Assembly: GCA_017640665.1 (NCBI GenBank)
Contig: JAEPQE010000001.1
Location: 1,319,262 to 1,383,261, forward strand
Source: Balneolaceae bacterium
GTDB taxonomy: Bacteria > Bacteroidota > Rhodothermia > Balneolales > Balneolaceae
DNA length: 64,000 nucleotides
Direction: 5' to 3'
The stretch's first letter is position 1. Each line of letters opens with the position of its first letter. The notes under the pieces are model-generated. The model was not told the origin of the DNA, did no database searches, and was given only the letters and a program-made list of their open reading frames with translations. The translations under genes and the position numbers were made by a program. Below, in pieces: positions 43,825 to 51,707 of the stretch.

Positions 43825-45777
43825 ATGTTCTTTATGAAAAAAGTTTCTCTGCTACTTATAGCGCTATTCTCCTCTATATTAGTATTTGCTCAGAGTGATC
43901 AAATTGCTCCTGACCTTACAAAAGCTGAATTAATCAGTTTTTTACAGGATAATTATTCTGTTACCAATGCCCAGAGTTATAATGCTGCTCGTGATGCCAT
44001 GTTTGAAGATATTGATGGTAAGAACGGAGAGATTACTTGTGTATACACAGGCTATACTATTTCATTTACAGATCGGCAGGATGCTCAGGGCAGTCAGGCA
44101 GCAAATGACTTTAATACAGAACACATTTGGCCGCAAAGTTTCTTTGATAGTGACTTACCAATGCGTAGCGATATCCATCACTTATATCCAACCAGAGTAG
44201 ATGTAAATGGGGCAAGAAGTAATTTTAAATTTGATGAAATTCCGGATAACCAAACAAATACCTGGTTTCGTGAAAATTCAAAGCAATCTTCTGTTCCAAC
44301 TGAAAACATTGATGAATACAGCGAACTTTTAAACAATACTTCCTTCGAGCCCCGAGAAGATTTGAAAGGCAACGTAGCCAGATCAATATTTTATTTCTGG
44401 ACTATTTATCAGGATGACAACTCTATTACTTCTGATAACACTGATAATGAAGCTTTCTTTGAGGGAATGAAAGAGGTCCTCTTAACCTGGCATGATCTTG
44501 ACCCTGTAGATAGTATTGAAGTGAGCAGAAGTATTGAGATAGAAATGGTTCAAGGAAACCGAAACCCATTTGTACACGATACCACGCTCGTAAGAAGGGC
44601 ATTTTTTGATGGAACAATAGTTGAACCGGATCCCATACCAAATCCTGTAACAGGAATCGTGGATAGCATAGAAGCATCTACTTTTAATTTAACCTATTTG
44701 GAAAATGATCAGGAGAGAACCATTCTTTTTCAGTATCAGAATTCGCTAACTACAAGCGATACCGCTGGAAATCCTTTCACTCTTACTGATTATGATACGA
44801 TTCTGGAGGTGGAAGTCGAATGGGAGGCCGGAAGCAGTGATGACGAACAGATCGCAACCTCTTTTTCCGTTATCAGGTTTGCAGAGAAGGGCGATACGGT
44901 AATTGCAGGACCAAAAGCATCAAGTGGTGCACTACTATTTTCCGGGGTGATGGATGGAACACTTACCGGAGGAACACCGAAAGCTGTAGAACTTTTTGTT
45001 GTTGAGGATATTCCCGATTTAGGCGTATTCGGAATTGGGTCTGCAAACAACGGTGGAGGCTCAGATGGAGTTGAGTTTATGCTATCCGGCTCTGTTGCAA
45101 AAGGAAGTTATATTTACATCGCCACTGAAAGCGCTAATTTTGATACCTGGTTTGGTTTTACTCCGGATTTTGTAGATGACGCCTCTGTTGCAATCAATGG
45201 AGATGACGCCATTGAATTATTTTATGATACTACTAAGGCCTTTTCAGGGAGCGAAGTAGTAGTCGATATATTTGGGGAAATCGATGAGGATGGCACTGGT
45301 ACTTCCTGGGAGTATACGGATGGCTGGGCGTATAGAAAGAACTTTACTGGACCGGACAGCACTTTATTCAATAGTAGTAACTGGAATTATTCAGGTGTGG
45401 ACGCTCTGGAAGGAGAGAGTTCAAATGCAGGTGCAGAATCACCATTTCCAGTGGGTACTTACGATCCCGGAATGACAATCAATAATGCTATTGATAACAT
45501 AAAGGAAACCCCTGAAACGATTAAACTGCTACAGAACTACCCTAATCCATTTAACCCGGGGACCGTCATTTCCTACACCTTAGCTAAAACTGGAGATGTT
45601 ACATTGAAAGTGTACGATGTTCTTGGAAGAGAAGTGTCCACACTGGTGGATGAGTTGATATCGGTAGGAAAGCATGAAGTCAGATTCGATGGTTCGGGGC
45701 TTCCTAGTGGATTATATGTATATCAATTAGCAACTGAAGGGGAAATCAGGTTAGGTAAAATGCTGTTGATCAAGTAG
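43825..45777 (+). CDS. Secreted endonuclease I family DNase with lamin-tail-like and T9SS sorting domains
   Basis: A 650-residue protein (ATG 43825; an ATG at 43834, giving MKKVSLLLIALF, is equally plausible). After the signal peptide (LVFAQ), residues 30-260 form an endonuclease I (EndA/Dns) domain. The metal/catalytic region is FNTEHIWPQSFF and DIHHLYPTRVDVNGARSN, containing the conserved H-W-P and H-L-Y-P motifs. A beta-sandwich with lamin-tail-like features (AVELFVVEDIPDLGVFG) follows, then a T9SS domain (LLQNYPNPFNPGTVISYTLA ... GKMLLIK). It is likely released to degrade extracellular DNA for nutrients. The gene lies 59 bases after the large CotH gene, and both are plus-strand. Confidence 0.92.
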   Translation: MFFMKKVSLLLIALFSSILVFAQSDQIAPDLTKAELISFLQDNYSVTNAQSYNAARDAMFEDIDGKNGEITCVYTGYTISFTDRQDAQGSQAANDFNTEHIWPQSFFDSDLPMRSDIHHLYPTRVDVNGARSNFKFDEIPDNQTNTWFRENSKQSSVPTENIDEYSELLNNTSFEPREDLKGNVARSIFYFWTIYQDDNSITSDNTDNEAFFEGMKEVLLTWHDLDPVDSIEVSRSIEIEMVQGNRNPFVHDTTLVRRAFFDGTIVEPDPIPNPVTGIVDSIEASTFNLTYLENDQERTILFQYQNSLTTSDTAGNPFTLTDYDTILEVEVEWEAGSSDDEQIATSFSVIRFAEKGDTVIAGPKASSGALLFSGVMDGTLTGGTPKAVELFVVEDIPDLGVFGIGSANNGGGSDGVEFMLSGSVAKGSYIYIATESANFDTWFGFTPDFVDDASVAINGDDAIELFYDTTKAFSGSEVVVDIFGEIDEDGTGTSWEYTDGWAYRKNFTGPDSTLFNSSNWNYSGVDALEGESSNAGAESPFPVGTYDPGMTINNAIDNIKETPETIKLLQNYPNPFNPGTVISYTLAKTGDVTLKVYDVLGREVSTLVDELISVGKHEVRFDGSGLPSGLYVYQLATEGEIRLGKMLLIK

Positions 45778-45858
45778 TTAAGTTGGTTTACAGCCTACCA
45801 AGTTTGAATTTAAATAGCTATTATTAGCAAAGATTTAGCAATCACAGTAGGGTATTTC

Positions 45859-46338
45859 ATGATACAAAAGGTTCAAGCAAAAAAATCAGAACTTAAACAG
45901 TTTGTGAAAAACGGTTACTGGGAAGTTCTTTTAACAGATCCAGGACTTAACAAATTTAATTTTGGCAAACCGCTTACCGATAAGTATATCACAACGGATA
46001 TCATTTCTCCATTAGGCGAAAAATCTATACTCTATAATACAGTCCCTAATGATTCAGAAACAGGAATAGTAGTTGGGTTGAATTTTGAGGAAATCGATCA
46101 AACAAGAATTTCTGAAATTCTTGTAAAGGCTTCGGATACTTTTTTCGAGCACTGGCAAGTGATACTTAAAGACAACAGAAACGACATCAGGAAAGTAGTT
46201 ACCACCGAAACAGTGTTTGCCATTGAGCCCGTCATTGAACTTAATAAACTTATGCGAATGGGCTTTTCTGATCAGAATCCGGAGAAAAGTAAATCCTATT
46301 TCGAGCTTCATTTAGAAAAAACTTCTCCAACAAATTAA
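45859..46338 (+). CDS. Hypothetical protein, paralogue of the 48333-48803 product
   Basis: A 159-residue protein with no signal peptide or membrane segment and no family that I recognise. It aligns with the product of 48333-48803. LTDPGLNKFNFGKPLTDKYI matches LTDLGVHQAFMGYSLSDKYL, the ISPLGEKSILYNTVP block matches TSPMFENQISINSIP, and LMRMGFSDQNPEKSKSYFEL matches LKLMGYSKGKENAKSLFEL. The two paralogues lie either side of the TPR-HTH regulator gene. The stop overlaps the convergent regulator stop by four bases. Confidence 0.8.
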   Translation: MIQKVQAKKSELKQFVKNGYWEVLLTDPGLNKFNFGKPLTDKYITTDIISPLGEKSILYNTVPNDSETGIVVGLNFEEIDQTRISEILVKASDTFFEHWQVILKDNRNDIRKVVTTETVFAIEPVIELNKLMRMGFSDQNPEKSKSYFELHLEKTSPTN

Positions 46339-48008
46339 ATCTGGTTCAGAAAAAGAGAAAGGTTTTTCTTTTTCTGAAGAGTGAGTTTCTTTCTAAGTCT
46401 GTATCTTCCCTGATCAACACTTTTTGGAGATATATTCATAATCCCTGAAATTTCTTTAGAAGACAGATTCAACCTTAATAAAGCAGCAAGTCTGCGTTCC
46501 TGAGGAGTCAATTCGGGATATCTTTGCTCCAGTTTTTTATAAAAGCCTTCACAAACCTGATCTACCTTAAGTTCAAATTCTTGTCGATCTTTATTTAGCA
46601 TGAGGTTTTGATAAATCTTAGATCCAAGCTTATTGATGTGACTTAAAGCTTCTCTATTTCTTATCTCCGATCGGATTCCTGACATTTCGGTTTTTACTTC
46701 TTCAAGAAAGTCGTTCTTTTCTACAATTTGAAGAGCGAAATTTGTTAGTTCACTTTGTAAACTTTCTTCTCTCAAACGAGAGTTTTCCAATTCTTCTTTA
46801 GCAAGTTTCTGTTTTGATTCAGCAATTAATTTATCTTTTTCCAAAAGGGCAATTTCTCTTCTTTTTTTAGCAGCAAACCAAACTATACCAATTAAAGTCA
46901 GGGTTACTAAGAGCCCCGATGAGGTTGAAACAGCGACAATTCTGGCTTCTTGCAAATCATTTTCTGTTTCAAGAACAGAAATCTCCTGTTCCTTTTTCTC
47001 AGTTTCATATTTCGCACGCATCTCCGCAAGCTGTGTATTCGAGTCCTCGTTCAGAAGACTGTCGTTAAGCTCTTTATAAGATTTGTAATGTTCCAAAGCG
47101 GTTTCAAAACGGCCCAGTTTTTCATAGCTGTAAGATATATTCAAATGGGCATCTTTTTGTTCGTAAATGATTCCCAACTCTTCAGCAATATCTAAACTCC
47201 GTTGCCCATAATCGATGCCCTGCTCAAAATTTTCCATTCTATTCGATACTGAGCTCAGCACTTTTAGGGGATAGGTCATCATTACTAGAGCATTATTTCT
47301 TTCCGCAATCTCTAGTGCTTTTTCGCTATAGTCTATAGCAAGGCTTAAAGAATCCATCGTATCATAGAGCATTCCCAAGTTTAATGAGGTTGAACCAATC
47401 TTCATTTCATCTCCACCCTGAATATAGAATTGGAGCTGTTTTTTATAATATTTAGTGGCGAATTCTTTTTCCCCGGTCTCAAAATATGTATTAGCAAAAC
47501 CCCCGTATACCAAATTTACTCCAGAAGAATCTCCGGCGAGACGGAAATTCTCAAGAGCTTCATCAAAAAAACTAAGAGCTTCATCATATTTATATTGGAT
47601 GAAGTAGATATTCCCTATCCCACGAAGAGTACCTGCTTTTAATGCCGGGTTATTGGGTAATTGCTCTACATAAGCAAGAGCTTCTTCAAAAACAGTTAAA
47701 GCCTGAGCATAGGATCCTTTTCGGATATATACTCTTCCAAGATGGTTTGCTGTTTGCACTTTTAGCATAAGTTTATCCGTCTTATCAGAAATACTTTTTG
47801 CCTGAAGTGCATAGTAGGTAGCAGAGTCAGGATTAGTCTGAGTAAAGCTCAAGGAAACATCTATTAATAGATGTGCTTTTATACTGTCATTTTCAGTAAT
47901 GTTAATCTTAGTAAGTAAAGTATCTCTATAAGATGACTGACCATATACCAGGTCATTAACATTCCCGGTTAAAAAAAGGATAGCAAGGATGTAGAGTATA
48001 TATTTCAT
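46335..48008 (-). CDS. Membrane-anchored TPR sensor with LuxR-type HTH
   Basis: A 557-residue protein with a signal-like N-terminus (to about residue 23). About six TPR-type helix pairs occupy residues 50-330 (for example ANHLGRVYIRKGSYAQALTV, RGIGNIYFIQYKYDEALSFF, LSYEKLGRFETALEHYKSYK-like), and one transmembrane helix lies at about 358-376 (SGLLVTLTLIGIVWF). A long coiled coil (380-460) leads to a C-terminal helix-turn-helix of LuxR/GerE type (LTPQERRLAALLRLNLSSKE, then SGIMNISPKSVDQGRYRLRK). In this family the TPR part is periplasmic and the HTH cytoplasmic. Its two flanking genes are paralogues of one another, which suggests they are its targets or partners. Confidence 0.85.
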   Translation of the reverse strand: MKYILYILAILFLTGNVNDLVYGQSSYRDTLLTKINITENDSIKAHLLIDVSLSFTQTNPDSATYYALQAKSISDKTDKLMLKVQTANHLGRVYIRKGSYAQALTVFEEALAYVEQLPNNPALKAGTLRGIGNIYFIQYKYDEALSFFDEALENFRLAGDSSGVNLVYGGFANTYFETGEKEFATKYYKKQLQFYIQGGDEMKIGSTSLNLGMLYDTMDSLSLAIDYSEKALEIAERNNALVMMTYPLKVLSSVSNRMENFEQGIDYGQRSLDIAEELGIIYEQKDAHLNISYSYEKLGRFETALEHYKSYKELNDSLLNEDSNTQLAEMRAKYETEKKEQEISVLETENDLQEARIVAVSTSSGLLVTLTLIGIVWFAAKKRREIALLEKDKLIAESKQKLAKEELENSRLREESLQSELTNFALQIVEKNDFLEEVKTEMSGIRSEIRNREALSHINKLGSKIYQNLMLNKDRQEFELKVDQVCEGFYKKLEQRYPELTPQERRLAALLRLNLSSKEISGIMNISPKSVDQGRYRLRKKLTLQKKKNLSLFLNQI

Positions 48009-48080
48009 GAGCGTAACGAAAAGATGTCCAGTTTATATCTCTATCATATACAATTTAGCTCTGTAAATCTGTCGTCAAAA

Positions 48081-48098
48081 TCTCTACAAAATCTCTAC
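48081..48098. repeat. 18-bp direct repeat, copy 1 (two TCTCTAC units, 11-bp phase)
   Basis: TCTCTACAAAATCTCTAC, identical to 48255-48272. It lies in the 324-bp divergent region between the regulator and its paralogue neighbour, 73 bp ahead of the regulator's start. Confidence 0.8.
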
Positions 48099-48254
48099 AA
48101 CCAAAATTGCCAAGAATAGTAGTATTCAACAAAAAACATCAATTAACTAGCTAATACTGGATCTTTATAAGATTTATCATGCAGATAATTGTAGCTTTTA
48201 GTGAAGTGCTTTGTTGAAAAACTCTACGAGTTTGGGTGAGTTAGTAAAATTCTA

Positions 48255-48272
48255 TCTCTACAAAATCTCTAC
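48255..48272. repeat. 18-bp direct repeat, copy 2 (two TCTCTAC units, 11-bp phase)
   Basis: Identical to 48081-48098. It lies 61 bp ahead of the start of the 48333 gene. A further CTCTAC occurs within AACTCTACGAGTT near 48225. Together these are candidate operator sites for a divergent promoter region. Confidence 0.8.
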
Positions 48273-48332
48273 TATTTATAAAATACTAATTCTTCTTAGG
48301 TAGATTCTCAAGCGAACAAACAATCTATTGTT

Positions 48333-48803
48333 ATGGAACCAACAACAACCGAGATGGCAGAGGCGCTAAATCCTACTACAAAGCTTTGGACGATAGAACT
48401 AACAGATCTTGGGGTTCATCAGGCATTTATGGGATACTCGTTAAGTGATAAATACCTAATGATTGGAATTACTTCGCCAATGTTCGAAAATCAGATATCT
48501 ATTAATTCAATTCCGAAAAGTGGAAAAGAGGAGTTGAAAGTACCTATCCCACTTGAGAAATGTGATTGTGGATTATATGGGAATATCAGTTTTAAAGGGC
48601 TGGATAAGTTTTTGTCCAAATGGAAGTTGTTTTTTTATGATTCGAGGTTTGGCGAAGAAACGGAGGTAATCGATGGTAATCTCATACCAATTAAACAATT
48701 GAGCAAAAATACACGAAGTGAGCATTTAAAATTGATGGGCTATTCGAAAGGCAAAGAAAATGCAAAATCATTATTTGAGCTGAGGTTCAAGACAAAAGAA
48801 TAA
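48333..48803 (+). CDS. Hypothetical protein, paralogue of the 45859-46338 product
   Basis: A 156-residue cytoplasmic-type protein (no signal peptide) of unknown family. Residues 21-60 and 140-155 align with the 45859-46338 product, as does the central KGLDKFLSKWKLFFYDSRF (there ASDTFFEHWQVILKDNR). It carries a CDCG motif (residues 77-80) that the other copy lacks. It is divergent from the TPR-HTH regulator, with a 324-bp promoter region containing the duplicated 18-bp motif. A long-loop hairpin with a T-run follows. Confidence 0.8.
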   Translation: MEPTTTEMAEALNPTTKLWTIELTDLGVHQAFMGYSLSDKYLMIGITSPMFENQISINSIPKSGKEELKVPIPLEKCDCGLYGNISFKGLDKFLSKWKLFFYDSRFGEETEVIDGNLIPIKQLSKNTRSEHLKLMGYSKGKENAKSLFELRFKTKE

Positions 48804-48815
48804 CGCAACGGAAGA

Positions 48816-48897
48816 CCCGTCGGGGATGCATCCATACTAAGCGAATCATGACCCGATGAATAGAGACAACCGGATAAATAACCGACGGGCTTTTTTT
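48816..48897 (+). terminator. Long-loop terminator or attenuator-like structured RNA before recF
   Basis: CCCGTCGG (48816-48823) and CCGACGGG (48882-48889) form a perfect 8-bp stem followed by C and seven T (48891-48897). The 58-nt loop contains the palindrome GGATGCATCC (48824-48833) and CCCGA (48852-48856), which competes for TCGGG (48820-48824). It ends 46 bases before the recF ATG. Confidence 0.6.
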
Positions 48898-48943
48898 CCA
48901 ATCTAACGTTTAATTCTGCATCAAATATCACTACTATTGATGC

Positions 48944-50080
48944 ATGTTAGTCACAAAGCTAGAACTCCTCCATTTCAGGAATCACCAAAAAAATGAAGTG
49001 GAGTGGGCACCTCACCTAAATGTAATTACGGGACCAAATGGCGCGGGTAAGACCAGTCTGATTGATGCGATTCACTATCTGTGTATGTCTCGTAGTTTCG
49101 TTTCTACATCCGATATGTATGTGATCCATCAGGGAGAAAGTTACTTTATGTTGAAGGGTAATTTTCAGGGTGAAATTCGGTCAGAATTTGAGGTTAGTTG
49201 TACCTTTTCAAGAGGAGATGGAAAGAAGATTTTTGTCAATGACGGCCCGCTTGATCGTCTTTCTGATTTGATTGGAATGGTTCCGGTAGTGGTGCTATCT
49301 CCCGACGATAAAAAACTAACGCTGGAAGGCCCGGCAGAAAGACGCTCATTTCTGGATTCATTTATTAGTCAGATTTCATCGGTATATCTCAGAGATTTAC
49401 TGGATTATCGTAAAATCAGAAAACAGCGAAATACGCTTCTTCAGAATTACAGCAATGCACCTCACATGCTTGAGATGTATCTTGAGCCGTGGGATAATCA
49501 ATTGGTAGAAACTGGTTCGCGAATTATCGCCAAACGCTATGAAGTGTTGGAAAAATTCAAAGAATATCTGGCAAAGGATTATGCGATGATTTCAGGAATG
49601 AATCTTACTACAGGTCTTAAGTATCAAACGTTTTGTGAGCCATCAATTAATTCCAAGGATATCGAAGAACGATATCGGGTCGCTCTTAAAGAAAATCACG
49701 AAAAAGAGTTGGAAAGAGAGCAAACATTGATTGGACCTCATCGGGATGAAGTGGTTTTTTATCTAGGGGATTTTGAGCTTCGACGCTTTGGGTCTCAGGG
49801 GCAGCATCGCCTTTTTGCGTTGTCACTAAAACTGGCTCAGCTTCACTATTATTCGGATGAACTGGATGACTTACCCATATTTATGCTGGATGATGTATTT
49901 GGAGATTTGGATTTTCCTAAAACAGAGATTTTGCTGAAAGCACTACAACACCATGAAGGGCAGACCTTTATTACAGCAGCAAACCCCATTCCATTCGAGA
50001 ATTACGTACATTTTGATGGCGAACGAAATCGTTTTTTTAAAGTTGAAGATTCGGTAATCGTTGAATCGTTGAATCGTTGA
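48944..50080 (+). CDS. recF: DNA replication and repair protein RecF
   Basis: A 378-residue ABC-type ATPase of normal RecF length: N-terminal LELLHFRNHQKNE, Walker A GPNGAGKTS (30-38), the family signature LTLEGPAERRSFLDSFI region, LIGPHRDEV, the ABC signature FGSQGQHRLFALSLKLAQL, and Walker B IFMLDDVFGDLD. It loads RecA at gaps with RecO and RecR. It is 16 kb from dnaA, so the dnaA-dnaN-recF arrangement is not kept. The last codons are encoded within an 8-bp tandem repeat. Confidence 0.97.
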   Translation: MLVTKLELLHFRNHQKNEVEWAPHLNVITGPNGAGKTSLIDAIHYLCMSRSFVSTSDMYVIHQGESYFMLKGNFQGEIRSEFEVSCTFSRGDGKKIFVNDGPLDRLSDLIGMVPVVVLSPDDKKLTLEGPAERRSFLDSFISQISSVYLRDLLDYRKIRKQRNTLLQNYSNAPHMLEMYLEPWDNQLVETGSRIIAKRYEVLEKFKEYLAKDYAMISGMNLTTGLKYQTFCEPSINSKDIEERYRVALKENHEKELEREQTLIGPHRDEVVFYLGDFELRRFGSQGQHRLFALSLKLAQLHYYSDELDDLPIFMLDDVFGDLDFPKTEILLKALQHHEGQTFITAANPIPFENYVHFDGERNRFFKVEDSVIVESLNR

Positions 50081-50087
50081 ATCGTTT
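50056..50087 (+). repeat. 8-bp tandem repeat (AATCGTTG) spanning the recF stop
   Basis: Three perfect units (50056-50063, 50064-50071, 50072-50079) and a fourth with one change (50080-50087). The repeat encodes the last RecF residues and the stop, and leads into the four-helix-bundle remnant. Confidence 0.85.
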
Positions 50088-50293
50088 GGAAGAGAAGATT
50101 TCACATATACAATCATTTGAAGACCTACTTGTTTGGAAGAAATGTAGAGCATTAAGAGTTAGTATTTCTAGCTTCTGTAAAACTCTGCCAAAGAATGAAG
50201 AGTACCGATTGAAGGATCAATTATTTAAAATCGACTAGAGTAAACTTTGTCAGAGAGGAATCGATCAACTACACTTTAACAAATAACGAATAA
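50086..50293 (+). pseudogene. Internally deleted four-helix-bundle (S23/IVP-type) protein remnant
   Basis: TTG 50086 opens 50 codons reading EKISHIQSFEDLLVWKKCRA, then a segment ending LPKNEEYRLKDQLFKID and a TAG at 50236. This aligns with residues 5-48 of the intact protein at 52970-53401 (IESFEDLEVWKASRLLRKRI, LPKDEKYRLSDQLI). The next frame (50237-50293) reads RVNFVREESINYTLTNNE, which aligns with the intact C-terminus KANYVKEADIKYSTDTIN. About 75 central residues are missing. Tandem-repeat DNA lies on both sides (AATCGTTG before, AATAACG after). Confidence 0.82.
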
Positions 50294-50297
50294 CGAA

Positions 50298-50591
50298 TTG
50301 CGTTTCGACAAACCAAAACCGATCAGTTCAGCACTTCAGGATTTTCTGGATAAATTTCCGCAAAAGAAAAAACTGAAGCAGGGGATGATTTTGTCCGCAT
50401 GGGAGCAAGTAGTAGGAGAACGAATTGCCTCACAGACCGACGATCTGCACTTTGAAGGAGAAAAGCTGGTTTGCAGAGTAAAAAACCCGGTATGGAGACA
50501 TGAAATTCATGCGAACCGATTCAGTATTGCAAAACGATTAAACGCGAAAGTGAAAGGGCAGGTAGTTGGAGACATTATCGTTCGTGGATAG
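50298..50591 (+). CDS. DUF721 / DciA-like protein
   Basis: A 97-residue protein of the DUF721 family, which includes the replicative helicase loader DciA. The KH-like fold segments are ILSAWEQVVGERIASQTDDL, LVCRVKNPVWRHEIHAN and the final KGQVVGDIIVRG. It starts at TTG 50298, after the AATAACG repeats, because no ATG precedes the conserved part. Its place downstream of recF is common in Bacteroidota. A helicase-loading role is inferred from the family. Confidence 0.85.
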   Translation: MRFDKPKPISSALQDFLDKFPQKKKLKQGMILSAWEQVVGERIASQTDDLHFEGEKLVCRVKNPVWRHEIHANRFSIAKRLNAKVKGQVVGDIIVRG

Positions 50592-50626
50592 TTGTAATAA
50601 CCCCAATGTGATTCTATATTCATTTT

Positions 50627-51643
50627 ATGGCTCCTGAGTTAAAAGAATCAATTCTACAGCGAATTAAACGTATACTTAAGTTTGGTATTCCTCCGGGTAC
50701 AACCGAGGAAGATATGCGTGCGGCACGTCGTGAGCGTATTGCAGTTTTTGCCGTGGCGTATATTATGGCGATGAGCTTATGGTTTATTGTGAACCTGAAT
50801 GGAGACTATAATATCAGTATTAATGTACCCATAGAGCCAGGAAGCATTCCAAATGATATGGCCCTGGTTGACGACCTTCCAGAATTTGTTCAGGTTGAAG
50901 TAAGTGGTGATGGATGGAAACTGGTAAATCTGTTCAATAATCCCCCCAGTGTAATTGTTGATGTAACAGAAGGTGATGTAAACCTATTCGACCAGGTAAG
51001 GCAACGATTTACAGTAGAGCAGGATGTTTCTGTTTTAAAAGTTCAGCCTCTGGTTGTGAGCATTGGTTTGGAACCAAAAATTTCGAAAAAAGTGCCCATT
51101 CGTCTTAATTCAGAGATAGAATTTATGACTCGTTATGGGTTGATAGGACAATCTTCTATTAGTCCGGACAGTATTACTATTACCGGAGCTGCTTCTCAAG
51201 TCAGTGATATCTCAGAATGGACAATTCCTGATACACTTTTGTTAACTAATGTTCGCGACGATATTTCGGTAACGATTCCCATCGAACCAATTGATCCTTT
51301 AATTGAACCTTCTTTGGAAGAAATTATTTTTTCTGCAAATGTCTCAGAGTTTACGGAAGGAGAAACGAGTGTGTATATCAGAACCAGAGGTTTGCCCCGA
51401 GGGCAGGTAATCAACTACAACCCCTCTGCGGTTCTTATTCGTTTTGATGTGCCTTTAGAGCAGTATGCCGAGATTCAGAATCTAAGACCCTATGAAGTTT
51501 ATGTTCCTTATTCAGAAATCCTGGAAGACTCTACAGGCTTCGTAACGCCAGACATCGAACTAACAGCCACTCAATACCAGATCAAACTCCGAAGCTTCCA
51601 GCCCAAAGCAGTTGCTTATTTTAGTGTGGTAGATCAGAACTAG
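50627..51643 (+). CDS. YbbR-domain protein (CdaR-like)
   Basis: A 338-residue protein: a cytoplasmic basic start, one membrane helix (residues 42-62, AVFAVAYIMAMSLWFIVNL), then repeated YbbR-type beta domains outside the membrane (VPIEPGSIPNDMALVDDLPE, VDVTEGDVNLFDQVRQRF, VPIRLNSEIEFMTRYGL and a third copy). YbbR/CdaR proteins can regulate diadenylate cyclase, but no cdaA gene is seen here. It is followed by a REP-like hairpin between convergent genes. Confidence 0.85.
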   Translation: MAPELKESILQRIKRILKFGIPPGTTEEDMRAARRERIAVFAVAYIMAMSLWFIVNLNGDYNISINVPIEPGSIPNDMALVDDLPEFVQVEVSGDGWKLVNLFNNPPSVIVDVTEGDVNLFDQVRQRFTVEQDVSVLKVQPLVVSIGLEPKISKKVPIRLNSEIEFMTRYGLIGQSSISPDSITITGAASQVSDISEWTIPDTLLLTNVRDDISVTIPIEPIDPLIEPSLEEIIFSANVSEFTEGETSVYIRTRGLPRGQVINYNPSAVLIRFDVPLEQYAEIQNLRPYEVYVPYSEILEDSTGFVTPDIELTATQYQIKLRSFQPKAVAYFSVVDQN

Positions 51644-51664
51644 CTTTGAGCTGTGAGGTATTCG

Positions 51665-51689
51665 TCATCCTGAACTTCTTTCAGGATCT
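51665..51689. repeat. REP-like palindrome between convergent genes
   Basis: 8-bp stem ATCCTGAA (51667-51674) / TTCAGGAT (51680-51687), 5-nt loop, preceded by GTC. It lies between the convergent YbbR and ispH stops, a usual REP location. Confidence 0.8.
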
Positions 51690-51707
51690 TACGAAGGGCT
51701 TACAAAC

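Noticed and set aside
48078-48272. CRISPR-like repeat?
   Set aside because: Only two copies of an 18-mer with 11-bp internal phasing and no regular spacers or cas genes; operator sites are the better reading.
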